A DNA stretch of 64,000 nt, from positions 62,001 through 126,000 of the forward strand of contig CAVWPI010000016.1 of NCBI GenBank assembly GCA_963756895.1, given 5' to 3'. This DNA comes from DASUAS01 sp963756895 (lineage in GTDB: Bacteria > Actinomycetota > Acidimicrobiia > IMCC26256 > DASPTH01). The translations under genes and the position numbers were made by a program. Below are positions 41,707-50,110 of the stretch, piece after piece. Position 1 is the stretch's first letter; the number at the start of each line of letters is the position of its first letter. Under the pieces are notes generated by a model that saw only the letters and a list, made by a program, of their open reading frames with translations, was not told the DNA's origin and did no database searches.

Positions 41707-41804
41707 ACGCCGCCGCGTGGACCATCTCGATCATCGCCGTGTGCACGGTGCTCGTGATCGCGTACCGGTGGGAGCGGACGTCGCGCCGGCGCGATCGCGA
41801 GTGA
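41703..41804 (+). CDS. 33-residue single-helix membrane protein
   Basis: Starts at GTG 41703, overlapping the previous small frame by GTGA. The sequence is a short N-terminus, one helix (WTISIIAVCTVLVIAYRW) and a strongly basic tail (ERTSRRRDRE). That positive-inside pattern is typical of small actinobacterial membrane proteins. Ends two bases before the convergent hemerythrin gene. Function unknown. Confidence 0.45.
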   Translation: MNAAAWTISIIAVCTVLVIAYRWERTSRRRDRE

Positions 41805-41805
41805 C

Positions 41806-42408
41806 TCAGGCCACCGAGCTCCTCGTTGCCCAGAGGTCACGCGCGTCGTAGGCCGGCCGCCAGTCGTCGTGGTACGTCTGCTGCACCGGCGGCGGAACGA
41901 ATCCGAGGACGCGGGCCGTCGTGTCATCGTCCGCTTCGTGGAGCAACCACGGCAGGAACTGGGGCATGTCGGAGGCGAACCGTTCCATCGCGCCCTTGCC
42001 GAACACCATCCACTGTTCCTGCGTGAGCGTGCGATCGGCCAACGGCAGCGCGTCCTCCTCCTCGTGCTGCAGATGACCGCGGAGTCGGCTGTCGAAGTCG
42101 GCGCGGACCTCCGATGCAGATTCGCCGTCAGCGAGGGCCCGGTCGACTTCGTCGAGCAGCGGTGCGAGCGCGGCGTGCTCGCCCTCCATGTCGTCGAGCA
42201 ACGCGAGGTCGTCGGAGCGACCGGCGACGCAGTCGCGCAGTACGGGCCACAGGAGGTCGTCTTCGGCCTCGTGGTGCTTGTGCAGCATCTCCTCGAACAA
42301 CTTCCATCCCGCGCAGTCGTCGGCCATCCGCGCAACGTGTCCCAGGTCCCGTCGCAGCGCGTCGTGGAAGGCGATCATCATCGTCATGTCGAGCTTGGAG
42401 TCGGTCAT
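41806..42408 (-). CDS. Hemerythrin-domain (HHE) protein
   Basis: A 200-residue four-helix metal protein. Iron-ligand motifs: His in IAFHDALRRDLGHVARM, the HHE motif in MLHKHHEAEDDLLWPVL, EGEHAALAPLLDEVD and RGHLQHEEEDALPLAD. The C-terminal 60 residues (WMVFGKGAMERFASDMPQFL) are typical of actinobacterial cytoplasmic hemerythrin-like proteins, thought to sense or carry oxygen, NO or iron. ATG 42408 has GGAGTGGAG just upstream. The frame stays open beyond the start into the DHFR-like remnant, but that part is not the same protein. Confidence 0.85.
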   Translation of the reverse strand: MTDSKLDMTMMIAFHDALRRDLGHVARMADDCAGWKLFEEMLHKHHEAEDDLLWPVLRDCVAGRSDDLALLDDMEGEHAALAPLLDEVDRALADGESASEVRADFDSRLRGHLQHEEEDALPLADRTLTQEQWMVFGKGAMERFASDMPQFLPWLLHEADDDTTARVLGFVPPPVQQTYHDDWRPAYDARDLWATRSSVA

Positions 42409-42479
42409 GGCTCCACTCCTCCGGTCTCGTCGTTCGGTGACCCCCTCGCGGTACCCGGAACTGCAGCGGGAATCACCGC

Positions 42480-42804
42480 GGAGGCGCCACCACGGTTGCT
42501 CCAACGTTGAAACGTCGAGACGGTCGAGCTCGTTGGCTGCCATCAGCTGGCGGATGATGCTGCCGCTTTTGAGGACGACGATGTCGCCGCTCCCGGTGTC
42601 GCGCAGCCGCTTGACCTCTTCGGCGGGACCTTCGTCGGCGATACGGGAGTGCGCCCAGGGTGCGTCGGTCATGGTCGTCGAGAACACGACCTTCTCCACG
42701 GTGTCGAGCCAACGAGCGAGCGCACGATCGCGTTCGTCGGCCGTTTCGTCGTCGGCGACGGGAGGCCAGTAGTCGTGGAACCCCTCGTAGTTGACGCGGC
42801 CCAT
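42480..42804 (-). pseudogene. DHFR/RibD-family remnant truncated at both ends
   Basis: About 108 codons match the middle of a RibD-C-type reductase: MGRVNYEGFHDYW, KVVFSTTMTDAPWAHSRI, DIVVLKSGSIIRQLMAANEL and DRLDVSTL. The N-terminal SxSLDGF block and the C-terminal GGGxxLF block are both absent. The frame then runs, without stop, into the hemerythrin gene. ATG 42804 lacks a good ribosome site. Debris of a third DHFR-like gene. Confidence 0.6.
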
Positions 42805-42921
42805 TCCTGGGGGTCGGGCACTCGGGTGCGAAAGGGTGTGCGACGAGGGTTCGCGCGGACCGCATCGGGGAACCTTTCGCGCCCGTTCCGCGGTGGGCGG
42901 AGTGGGAGAGGAGGAGGAACC

Positions 42922-43191
42922 ATGCCGAGAAGCTCGCACGGACCGATGATCAACGATCCCGACCAGTACGAGGCACTCCGCGACCAGGGCATGAGCAAGC
43001 AGAAGGCCGCGCGTATCGCGAACGCATCGTTCAGCGAAGGCCGCTCGGCCGTCGGTCGACGCGGCGCCCACGCCGAGAACTACCCCGACCGCACGAAGGA
43101 GGAGCTGCTCCAACGAGCACGCGAGGTCGGCATCGAGGGGCGGTCGAAGATGAACAAGGACGAGCTGATCCACACGCTCAGGAACAACTGA
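42922..43191 (+). CDS. DUF7218/Rho_N-like small basic protein
   Basis: An 89-residue protein: PMINDPDQYEALRDQGMSKQ, then KAARIANASFSEGRSAVGRR, the DUF7218-type start, followed by a Rho-N-like C-terminal hairpin (RTKEELLQRAREVGIEGRSK, MNKDELIHTLRNN). The C-terminus strongly resembles that of the 36256 gene. GAGGAGGA precedes ATG 42922. Possibly nucleic-acid binding; function unknown. Confidence 0.75.
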   Translation: MPRSSHGPMINDPDQYEALRDQGMSKQKAARIANASFSEGRSAVGRRGAHAENYPDRTKEELLQRAREVGIEGRSKMNKDELIHTLRNN

Positions 43192-43364
43192 CGACTGCCC
43201 TGCACCGATCGCCCGGCACCGGCGCAGCAATGCCCGGCCGAACGCTGAAAGGTGCCGGACGCTGCGCTCGGGAAAGCAACATCGACCGGCAAGCATCCGA
43301 CCGGGCGTCGACCACCCTACCGACCCGGTACCGGCTGGCCGCGTGGAGTCTCGCTTCAGTGGAC

Positions 43365-43370
43365 TACGGT
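43365..43370 (+). promoter_or_regulatory. -10 box for the 46-residue gene
   Basis: TACGGT (TAnnnT) lies seven bases before ATG 43378, consistent with a leaderless transcript. Confidence 0.35.
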
Positions 43371-43377
43371 GCGGGAC

Positions 43378-43518
43378 ATGGCTCCGTCGAATCCGCTCCG
43401 TGAGACGCAAGAGTTCGAGGCGAAGCGTGACGCGCTCCGCCGGGCAGTGTCGGCGGTGACCCCGGAGATCCCGCCCGAGAAGCGACCGGCGTGGTGGCCC
43501 AAGCGCAAGGCCGTCTGA
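43378..43518 (+). CDS. 46-residue hypothetical protein
   Basis: A short charged helical protein: NPLRETQEFEAKRDALRRAV, then TPEIPPEKRPAWWPKRKAV. The Trp-Trp-Pro ending is distinctive, but I know no family. Support: promoter-like TACGGT directly upstream and a well-formed reading frame in an otherwise empty interval. It converges on the beta-propeller-like gene one base after its stop. Confidence 0.45.
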   Translation: MAPSNPLRETQEFEAKRDALRRAVSAVTPEIPPEKRPAWWPKRKAV

Positions 43519-43519
43519 C

Positions 43520-44478
43520 TCATCGCTTCGGCCGCGCGATGAACCGCCTTCCGATGGCGGCGATGCGTCGCAGCTGCTCGGCCACGCGGTAGCTCTTCGA
43601 CCCGGTGACCCGGACCATGTGGTCCTCGAGGAGACCGTCGCCCGTTCGGACGATCCCGAGCTCGTACTGCAGGCGCCGGTCGAGGTCGTCGCCGGTGCCG
43701 ACGTTGCATGCCAGTAGTGCGGCGACGTCGAGGAACACGAGCGGTTGGTACTTCGACGTCAGGGTGAGGACGCGGCCGCTGCGATCGACGTCGACGCCCT
43801 TCGGTCCACCTTCGCTGCTGTTGCAGTGTCCTCGGTGGAACTGCTCGTCGTCCATGACCCGCACCGAGACCTCGGGGTACTGCACCCCGCGCCAGGTTGC
43901 GCCGTCGCGCGCGTGCACGTGGAGGTGCGGGCTGCCGGCGTCGGTGACGAACACGTGCCGACCGTCGGCGCTGAAGTGGACGCCGTGGGGGTAGCGCGCA
44001 CCCCGGAGGATCCAGTCGGGCTCCGCGCCCTCGTCGAGCGCGGACGTGATGTCGTACAGCAGGACGTTCTGGTGCCACGGATTGCTCAACGCGAGCCAGC
44101 CGCCGTCCGGGGTGGTGCTCATGCCGTCGACGACCTTGAACCACTGGCGGACAGCACGTCGTTGCTCGCCACGCGGATCGTGCCGAATCCGTCAGCGTGG
44201 ACGACGTGACGCGTGAGCAGCGGCGCAGTGAGATGACCCGTGAGCACCTCGGTGTGGCCGTCGGCGCGATGCGTCGTTGCGAGTGAGCTCGGGCCGCGCA
44301 GCAACTCGAACCCTCCGCCCACAGGAAGGTCGATCGGGAGCAGCTCCGTGTCGCTGGCGGCACGACCGGGGGAGAGGAGCCGGAAGACGCTGACACCGCC
44401 GTACCGATTGGCGACGACGATCGTGTCGTCGTCGAGGAACACGACGCTGTGCGGATAGTACGTGGGCCGCCGATACAT
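43520..44478 (-). CDS. Beta-propeller-like protein, one frameshift, possibly N-truncated
   Basis: About 318 residues when two frames are joined. Repeated blade-like strands are visible: PHSVVFLDDDTIVVANRYGG, TPDGGWLALSNPWHQNVLLYD, YPHGVHFSADGRHVFVTDAG and GPKGVDVDRSGRVLTLTSKY. The shift is near 44125, between NDVLSAS and QWFKVVDGM. The first ATG in frame is 44478, but a propeller of this kind would normally have more N-terminal sequence. Only 30 bases separate it from the divergent membrane-protein gene. No catalytic residues or signal peptide recognised. Confidence 0.65.
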
Positions 44479-44494
44479 TTCGCCCGAACCGACG

Positions 44495-44500
44495 TATCGT
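44495..44500 (+). promoter_or_regulatory. -10 box for the 758-residue membrane protein
   Basis: TATCGT fits TAnnnT and is eight bases before ATG 44509, in the 30-base gap to the divergent gene. Confidence 0.4.
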
Positions 44501-44508
44501 CCGCCCGC

Positions 44509-46785
44509 ATGCCGTACCGACGTGTGGGTGCATGGTGTCTGGCGCTGATGATCGCAGTCGGCGTGGTCCCGGCGTCGGGTGCCGACGCGGCCGACGCGGA
44601 CACTGGGAGGACGGCACCTGCGCGTGCGACACCGGTGCGACGGGTCGTGGTGCTGTCGTTGCCGGGTGTCGTGTGGAGCGACCTCTCGGAGCGGTACCTC
44701 CCCAACCTCGACGCGCTCTTCGCCGACTCCGCCGTCGCCAACCTGTCCACCAGGGCGCCGTCGCTGCGCACCGACCTCGTGAGCGGCTACGCCACCCTCG
44801 GTGCAGGCGACAAGGCGACCGCGGCGAGGACCGCCGACGACGGCGCGGCCTACGACGCGCACGAGGAGCTCGACGGCGGTACTGCCGCGGAGCTGTTCGC
44901 CCGTCGCACCGGTCTCGAGGTGAACCGGGGCCTGGTCCACCTCGGACTGCCCGAGCTCGTCGCCGCCAACGACGCCAGCCTCTGGCGCGCCCACCTGGGC
45001 GCGCTCGGCGACGCACTCGACCGCGCCGGGTACAGCCGTGCCGTCATCGCCAACGGTGACGGTGTGGAGCGCAGCGAACCCGCCACCCCGCGACGGGCGG
45101 CGGTCGCCGCGCTGATGGGTGCGGATGGGACCGTGCCCGGTGGCTCGGTGTCGGATGGCCTGCTGCAGCGCGACCCCGGGGCGCCGTTCGGTGTGCGTCT
45201 CGACCAGGACGCCGTCGTCGACGCGTTCCGCGCCGCGTGGACGGATCGTTCGGTCGTGCTCGTCGAGGCCTCGGACCTCGTGCGGGCCGACGCCTACGCC
45301 AAGCACCAGACCGCCGTCGAGCGGGCCGAGACCCTCGACGATGCGCTGGCGAACACCGACCGGCTCGTCGGCGCGCTGCTCTCGGGGTTCGATCCCGCGA
45401 GCGATGCAGTCGTCGTCGTGGCCCCCGCGTCGAATCGGGGCGCGCGTGGCCTGACGGTCGCCGGATTGCGCGCGCCCGGCGTCCGCGCCGGTCTCATGCG
45501 CTCGGGCACGACGCAGCGTGCCGGCTACGTGCAGCTCATGGACGTCGGGCCGACCATCCTCGACGTGCTCGACGCGCCGCGTCTCGCCACGATGCGCGGG
45601 CGACCGTTCACCGTTGCGCCGTCGACCGCATCCGCCGAAGCGCGGCGCGCCACGCTCGTCGACGGCAACGAGGCGGCCCAGTTCCGTGGTCTGATCCTCA
45701 CGCCCGTCGCAATCGGCTTCACCGTGTTGGTCGCCGCGCTCGTGTGCGCCGCAGTGGTCGCGGGCGTTCGCGCACGCGGCGGACGTCGACGACGCCGGCA
45801 GGCATTGCCGTGCCTGGCGCTGGCGACGCTCGGCTACATCGCCGCGGTGTACCTGGCGCGGCTGCTCCCGTTCCATCGCCTGGGCCTGGTTGCGTTCTGG
45901 AGCTTCCTCGTCGCAGTCTCCGCGATGTTCGCAGCGGTCCTGTGGTGGGGGTCGCGGCGTCGTTCCCTCGATGCCCTCATCGCCGGGCTCGCCTCACTCG
46001 TCGCGCTGCTCGTCGTCGACGTCGTGTTGGGGAGCCACTTGCAGTTCGACAGCGGCTTCGGCTTCTCGCCGGAGGTCGCGGGCCGGTTCATCGGATTCGG
46101 GAACGTGAGCTATGCGGTGCTCGCCTCGGCGAGCGTCCTGCTTGCCGGCCTGCTCGCCCACCGCGTGCGCGGCCGCCGCGGCGCGATGCTGGCCGTTGCG
46201 GTGCTGGGCATCGCAGTCCTCGCCGACGGTGCGCCGTTCTGGGGTGCCGATGTCGGTGGTGTGCTCACGATGGTGCCTGCGTTCGCGCTCGCGGTGGCAC
46301 TGCTGTTCCGTGTCCGCGTGCGTCTGCGCACGCTGCTCGTGTTCGCCGGGGTGACGCTCGTCGCGGTGACCGCGGCCACGGTCGCCGACCTGTCGCGACC
46401 GGCCGGCAGCCGCACGCACCTCGCGCGTCTGGTGGAGCAGATCGGAGGAGAGGGCTCTTCGGCGCTCATGACCGTGCTCCACCGCAAGCTCGAGATGAGC
46501 CTCGCCACGCTCTCCTCGTCGCAGTGGCGTCCCATGGTTCCCCTCGTGCTCGCGTTCGTGGCTTTCCTCGTCTGGGGTCCGGGACACGCGTTCTCGCGGC
46601 TGCTCGCGCGCGTCCCGCAGCTCCGGGCGGTGCTGGCCGGTCTGGCCTTGGTGGCCGTGCTCGGGTTCGCGCTCAACGACCAGGGGATCGTCGTGCCCGC
46701 GGTGATGCTGGGCGTGCTCGCACCAGCTCTCGTGTTGCTCGTGGTGGCGGAGTCGACCACGAACCCGGCCTTGCAGGAGCGATAG
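44509..46785 (+). CDS. Large membrane protein with N-terminal phosphatase-superfamily-like ectodomain
   Basis: A 758-residue protein. A signal-like helix (WCLALMIAVGVVPASGADA) is followed by a soluble domain of about 370 residues. This resembles alkaline-phosphatase-superfamily proteins of actinobacteria: VRRVVVLSLPGVVWSDLSER, NLDALFADSAVANLSTR, VVVAPASNRGARGLTVAGLR and MDVGPTILDVLDA. Its catalytic metal ligands look incomplete, so it may be non-enzymatic. About ten membrane helices follow from residue 400 onward. ATG 44509 replaces an upstream in-frame start because of the -10 box position. Cell-envelope role likely, exact function unknown. Confidence 0.7.
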   Translation: MPYRRVGAWCLALMIAVGVVPASGADAADADTGRTAPARATPVRRVVVLSLPGVVWSDLSERYLPNLDALFADSAVANLSTRAPSLRTDLVSGYATLGAGDKATAARTADDGAAYDAHEELDGGTAAELFARRTGLEVNRGLVHLGLPELVAANDASLWRAHLGALGDALDRAGYSRAVIANGDGVERSEPATPRRAAVAALMGADGTVPGGSVSDGLLQRDPGAPFGVRLDQDAVVDAFRAAWTDRSVVLVEASDLVRADAYAKHQTAVERAETLDDALANTDRLVGALLSGFDPASDAVVVVAPASNRGARGLTVAGLRAPGVRAGLMRSGTTQRAGYVQLMDVGPTILDVLDAPRLATMRGRPFTVAPSTASAEARRATLVDGNEAAQFRGLILTPVAIGFTVLVAALVCAAVVAGVRARGGRRRRRQALPCLALATLGYIAAVYLARLLPFHRLGLVAFWSFLVAVSAMFAAVLWWGSRRRSLDALIAGLASLVALLVVDVVLGSHLQFDSGFGFSPEVAGRFIGFGNVSYAVLASASVLLAGLLAHRVRGRRGAMLAVAVLGIAVLADGAPFWGADVGGVLTMVPAFALAVALLFRVRVRLRTLLVFAGVTLVAVTAATVADLSRPAGSRTHLARLVEQIGGEGSSALMTVLHRKLEMSLATLSSSQWRPMVPLVLAFVAFLVWGPGHAFSRLLARVPQLRAVLAGLALVAVLGFALNDQGIVVPAVMLGVLAPALVLLVVAESTTNPALQER

Positions 46786-46804
46786 CCGGCGGCAGGCCGC
46801 GAGC

Positions 46805-47764
46805 GTGACGGCGACGTGCGAACATCGCGGTGTGCGTCCCGACGATCCCGCCCTCGGCCCCACCACGATCACCATCGGCTGCGCGAACTTCGAGGCCGTC
46901 CCGCGCGACAAGTCCTCGACGCTCGCAAAGATGGCGAGCGTCGTCGCCGACGCCGCGTACCGTGGTTGCGACCTGGTGATCTTCCCGGAGCTCGCACTCA
47001 ACAGCTGGGGCTCGTGTGTCGAGTGCAGCGACCGTCACCGCCCCTGCGACTGGCACCGCGCCGAAGCCGAGGCAGCCGACGGACCGGCCTGTCGGTCGGT
47101 GACCGACATGGCCGCGGCCCACGGTCTGCACGTGATCTACGGGTTCGAGGAGTCGGGCGACGGGGAAGCGGAAGCGATCTTCAACTCCGTCAACATCGTC
47201 GCGCCGAACGGGCTCGTCGGCACCTACCGGAAGCTCCACCTCGGCATCCCGCTCGAGACCGACCGCTTCAGCCCGGGTGACGCGATCCCGGTGTTCGCCA
47301 CCGACCTCGGTCCGATCGGGGTCTCGACCTGTTACGACTTCTACCAGGGTCCGGAGCTCAGTCGGATCCTCGCGCTGAAGGGCGCGCGTCTCATCGTCAA
47401 CCCGACCGGTCGTTCGGATCTGCCGCGTGCGCGCGAGCACCTGGAGCAGGTCACGCTGGTGCGAGCGCACGAGAACCTGGTGGCCACCGCGTCGGCGAAC
47501 CGCGTCGGTGCCAGCCACGGGCCGCCCGCGTGGGCGGGCGGGAGCGTGATCGCGGCGCCGCGATACCCGGGCTTTCCCGTCACCCTGGCGCGGGCCGGTC
47601 CCGACGAGGAGCTGATCACCGCCGAGCTCGACTTCGCCGCCATCGCCGAGTGGTACGACGTCCTGCCCTGGCGCGAGTGGCGGGCCGGTCCCCAGGCTCC
47701 CGTGAGCCGGTTGGTGGCCTCGGAGCTCGCCGCACTCGCCGGGCCGGCTCGATCGCCGGAGTAA
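46805..47764 (+). CDS. Carbon-nitrogen hydrolase (nitrilase superfamily)
   Basis: A 319-residue nitrilase-fold enzyme with a complete catalytic triad: Glu in LVIFPELALNSWG, Lys in GTYRKLHLGIPLE and Cys in IGVSTCYDFYQGPE. An insertion with several Cys (CVECSDRHRPCDW) lies after the Glu and is unusual. It probably hydrolyses an amide or nitrile; the substrate is not predictable. The GTG start at 46805 is uncertain; a GTG further inside would also serve. It follows the membrane-protein gene by 19 bases. Confidence 0.82.
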   Translation: MTATCEHRGVRPDDPALGPTTITIGCANFEAVPRDKSSTLAKMASVVADAAYRGCDLVIFPELALNSWGSCVECSDRHRPCDWHRAEAEAADGPACRSVTDMAAAHGLHVIYGFEESGDGEAEAIFNSVNIVAPNGLVGTYRKLHLGIPLETDRFSPGDAIPVFATDLGPIGVSTCYDFYQGPELSRILALKGARLIVNPTGRSDLPRAREHLEQVTLVRAHENLVATASANRVGASHGPPAWAGGSVIAAPRYPGFPVTLARAGPDEELITAELDFAAIAEWYDVLPWREWRAGPQAPVSRLVASELAALAGPARSPE

Positions 47765-47788
47765 GGCACCGGGGGTAAGGGAGGACCC

Positions 47789-48109
47789 ATGGACGTCGAA
47801 CAGTTCTACGAGCGGGATCCGCGCCGACAGGCTTCGGACGAGCTCGAGTTCGGCCGCGACTGGTACGAGGGCGACATGAGGTTCGAGGTCGCATGGATCG
47901 CCGACACCGGCGAGATCTACGTGATGGCGGAGCCGTACAACCGCCGCGGCATCACCTCCGAGTCGGTCACCGTCGAGGTGCTGGGCATCGTCGAGGGAAG
48001 AGAAGCCGTCGACGCGCTGCTGACGGGCTGGCAGGCGGCGATGGCGCAGTCCGACGGCCTCGCCTGGGTGCGAGCGCGCGTTGCCGGTTCCGCCGGCTCG
48101 CCTGGCTGA
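47789..48109 (+). CDS. Hypothetical protein
   Basis: A 106-residue acidic protein: VEQFYERDPRRQASDELEFG, then DWYEGDMRFEVAWIADTGEI, YVMAEPYNRRGIT and a C-terminal helix (GREAVDALLTGWQAAMAQ). Start supported by AGGGAGG six bases upstream of the ATG. It follows the nitrilase by 24 bases and may be co-transcribed. I recognise no family with certainty. Confidence 0.65.
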   Translation: MDVEQFYERDPRRQASDELEFGRDWYEGDMRFEVAWIADTGEIYVMAEPYNRRGITSESVTVEVLGIVEGREAVDALLTGWQAAMAQSDGLAWVRARVAGSAGSPG

Positions 48110-48125
48110 TCCATGATGTCGGGCG

Positions 48126-49505
48126 ATGCGAACACTCGACACTGACTACCTCGTCGTCGGGGCGGGCGCGATGGGCATGGCCTTCACCGACGCGCTGATC
48201 GACCACGCCGACGTCCACGTCACCCTCGTCGACCGGCGCCACGCCGCCGGTGGCCACTGGCACGACGCGTACCCGTTCGTGCAGCTCCACCAGGCGTCGC
48301 TGTTCTACGGCGTTGCCTCGACCGTGCTCGGGACCGGCGCAGTGCAGCAGCAGGGCCCGGAGTCCGGCCTGCAGGAGCGGGCGCGGCGTTCGGAGATCCA
48401 GGCCTACTACGACGAGGTCCTCTACGGCCGCTTCCTGGGAACGGGTCGCGTCACGTTCCTCCCGGCGAGCGAGCACCACACCGACGGGACGACCCACCGG
48501 GTGACGTCCCGGGTGTCGGGTGAGCGGGTCGAAGTGAACGTGCGCCGCCGCGTCGTGGACGCCACGTACCTCGCGCCCACGGTTCCGGCGACGACGCCTC
48601 CGCCATTCGCCGTCGCCGATGGCGCGCGGGTCGTCCCGATCAACGACCTGGCCGACATGGTCGAGACCCCTCGCGAGTACGTCATCGTGGGTTCCGGCAA
48701 GACGGCCACCGACGGGATCGTGTGGTTGCTCCTCAACGGGGTCGAACCCGACCGGATCGTGTGGGTCCGTCCACGCGATCCGTGGATGCTCAACCGGGCG
48801 ATGGTGCAGCCGGATCCGATCGTCGCGCTCGGACTCGCGGCCGACATCATGACCGCCGCGACCGACGCAGTGTCGCTCGACGACATGTTCCTCCGGCTCG
48901 AGGCCCGCGGGGTGGTGCTCCGCGTCGATCGGGACGTCGTCCCGACCATGGCGAGGACGCCGACGCTCGGGACATGGGAGCTCGACCTCCTGCGGACGGT
49001 CGAGCGGGTCGTTCGCATGGGTCACCTCCGAGGGGTCACGCGTGGCGAGCTCGCCTTCGACGGCGGTGTCGTCCGCATCGCGCCCGACGCGCTCGTCGTG
49101 CACTGCGCGGCGGCCGCCCTGCTGAACCCGCCCCTGGTACCGATCTGGGGCCCGGACACGCTCAGGCTCCAGACCATCCGGGTCGGGTTCCCGTGCTTCT
49201 GCGCCGCGCTGGCGGGCTACGTGGAAGCCACCCGCGACGACGACCGCGAGCGCAACCGCCTGTGTCCGCCCAACCTCTACGGCAACAGCTCCGCGGAGTG
49301 GGCGTTCATGCAGGCGCGGGGAACGCTCGCCGCGGCGACGTTCGGCGCCGAGCCCGACATCGCGGCGTGGGCCAATGCCTGCGCTCTGAACCCTGCGCGC
49401 ATCACTCCCGTGCAGCGCGAGGACCCGGCCGTGCAGGCAGCGGCCGCGCGGTTCACCGACGTCAGGCAATCGGGCCTCGCACGGCTCACGGAGCTTGCCG
49501 GCTGA
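48126..49505 (+). CDS. FAD/NAD(P)-dependent oxidoreductase (flavin monooxygenase-like)
   Basis: A 459-residue flavoprotein with two dinucleotide-binding loops: YLVVGAGAMGMAFTDALIDH at the start (FAD) and EYVIVGSGKTATDGIVWLL in the middle (NAD(P)H-like). In between is GGHWHDAYPFVQLHQASLFYG, similar to the FxGxxxHxx(Y/W) region of FMO/BVMO proteins. The C-terminal CPPNLYGNSSAEWAFMQARG is conserved in actinobacterial homologues. Substrate unknown. ATG 48126 lies 16 bases after the previous stop. Confidence 0.8.
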   Translation: MRTLDTDYLVVGAGAMGMAFTDALIDHADVHVTLVDRRHAAGGHWHDAYPFVQLHQASLFYGVASTVLGTGAVQQQGPESGLQERARRSEIQAYYDEVLYGRFLGTGRVTFLPASEHHTDGTTHRVTSRVSGERVEVNVRRRVVDATYLAPTVPATTPPPFAVADGARVVPINDLADMVETPREYVIVGSGKTATDGIVWLLLNGVEPDRIVWVRPRDPWMLNRAMVQPDPIVALGLAADIMTAATDAVSLDDMFLRLEARGVVLRVDRDVVPTMARTPTLGTWELDLLRTVERVVRMGHLRGVTRGELAFDGGVVRIAPDALVVHCAAAALLNPPLVPIWGPDTLRLQTIRVGFPCFCAALAGYVEATRDDDRERNRLCPPNLYGNSSAEWAFMQARGTLAAATFGAEPDIAAWANACALNPARITPVQREDPAVQAAAARFTDVRQSGLARLTELAG

Positions 49506-49552
49506 CGCGCGAGACTGCGGGCACATCGTCCGATCACGCAGGGAGACGGCCA

Positions 49553-50092
49553 GTGCGGTACGTGGCGCTGCTCCGCGGCATCAACGTGGGCGGCCGCAAC
49601 AAGGTGCCCATGGCCGAGTTGCGCGAGGCCTTCGAAGGCGTCGGTCACACCGACGTCAGCACCTACATCCAGTCCGGGAACGTCCTGTTCCGTTCCGGTT
49701 CGCCGCGCTCGGCGATCGAAGCCGACGTCGAGCGGATGCTCGAGCGTCACCTCGGCTTCCCGATCGTGGTCGTCGTGCGCTCGCACGCGCAGCTGCGATC
49801 GGTCGTCGCCCGCGCGCCGGCGAGGTTCGGCACCCAACCGGGCAAGCACCACTCCGACGCGATCTTCCTCCGTTCGCCGCTCACACCGAAGCAGGTGATG
49901 CAGATCGTGAAGCTGCGCGACGGCGTCGACAGGGCCTGGGCGGGCTCGGGGGTCGTCTACTTCGAACGGCTGAGCGCCGAGCGGACCAAGAGCCGGATGT
50001 CGAGCATCGTGGGCACGCCCGAGTACGCCAACATGACCATCCGGAGCTGGGCGACGACGACGAAGCTGCTGGCGCTGCTCGACGCCGGGTGA
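49553..50092 (+). CDS. DUF1697 family protein
   Basis: A 179-residue DUF1697 protein: VALLRGINVGGRNKVPMAEL, then STYIQSGNVLFRSGSPRSA, EADVERMLERHLGFPIVVVV, and near the end SIVGTPEYANMTIRSWATTT, all standard family blocks. GTG 49553 has GGGAG upstream and gives the family start RYVALLRG. Cytoplasmic; function not established. Converges with the next gene. Confidence 0.88.
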   Translation: MRYVALLRGINVGGRNKVPMAELREAFEGVGHTDVSTYIQSGNVLFRSGSPRSAIEADVERMLERHLGFPIVVVVRSHAQLRSVVARAPARFGTQPGKHHSDAIFLRSPLTPKQVMQIVKLRDGVDRAWAGSGVVYFERLSAERTKSRMSSIVGTPEYANMTIRSWATTTKLLALLDAG

Positions 50093-50110
50093 GCCGGACA
50101 TCGACGGCGG

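Noticed and set aside
41806..43410. DHFR-hemerythrin fusion protein of about 530 residues
   Set aside because: The hemerythrin has its own ATG with a good ribosome site, and the DHFR-like part lacks both ends.
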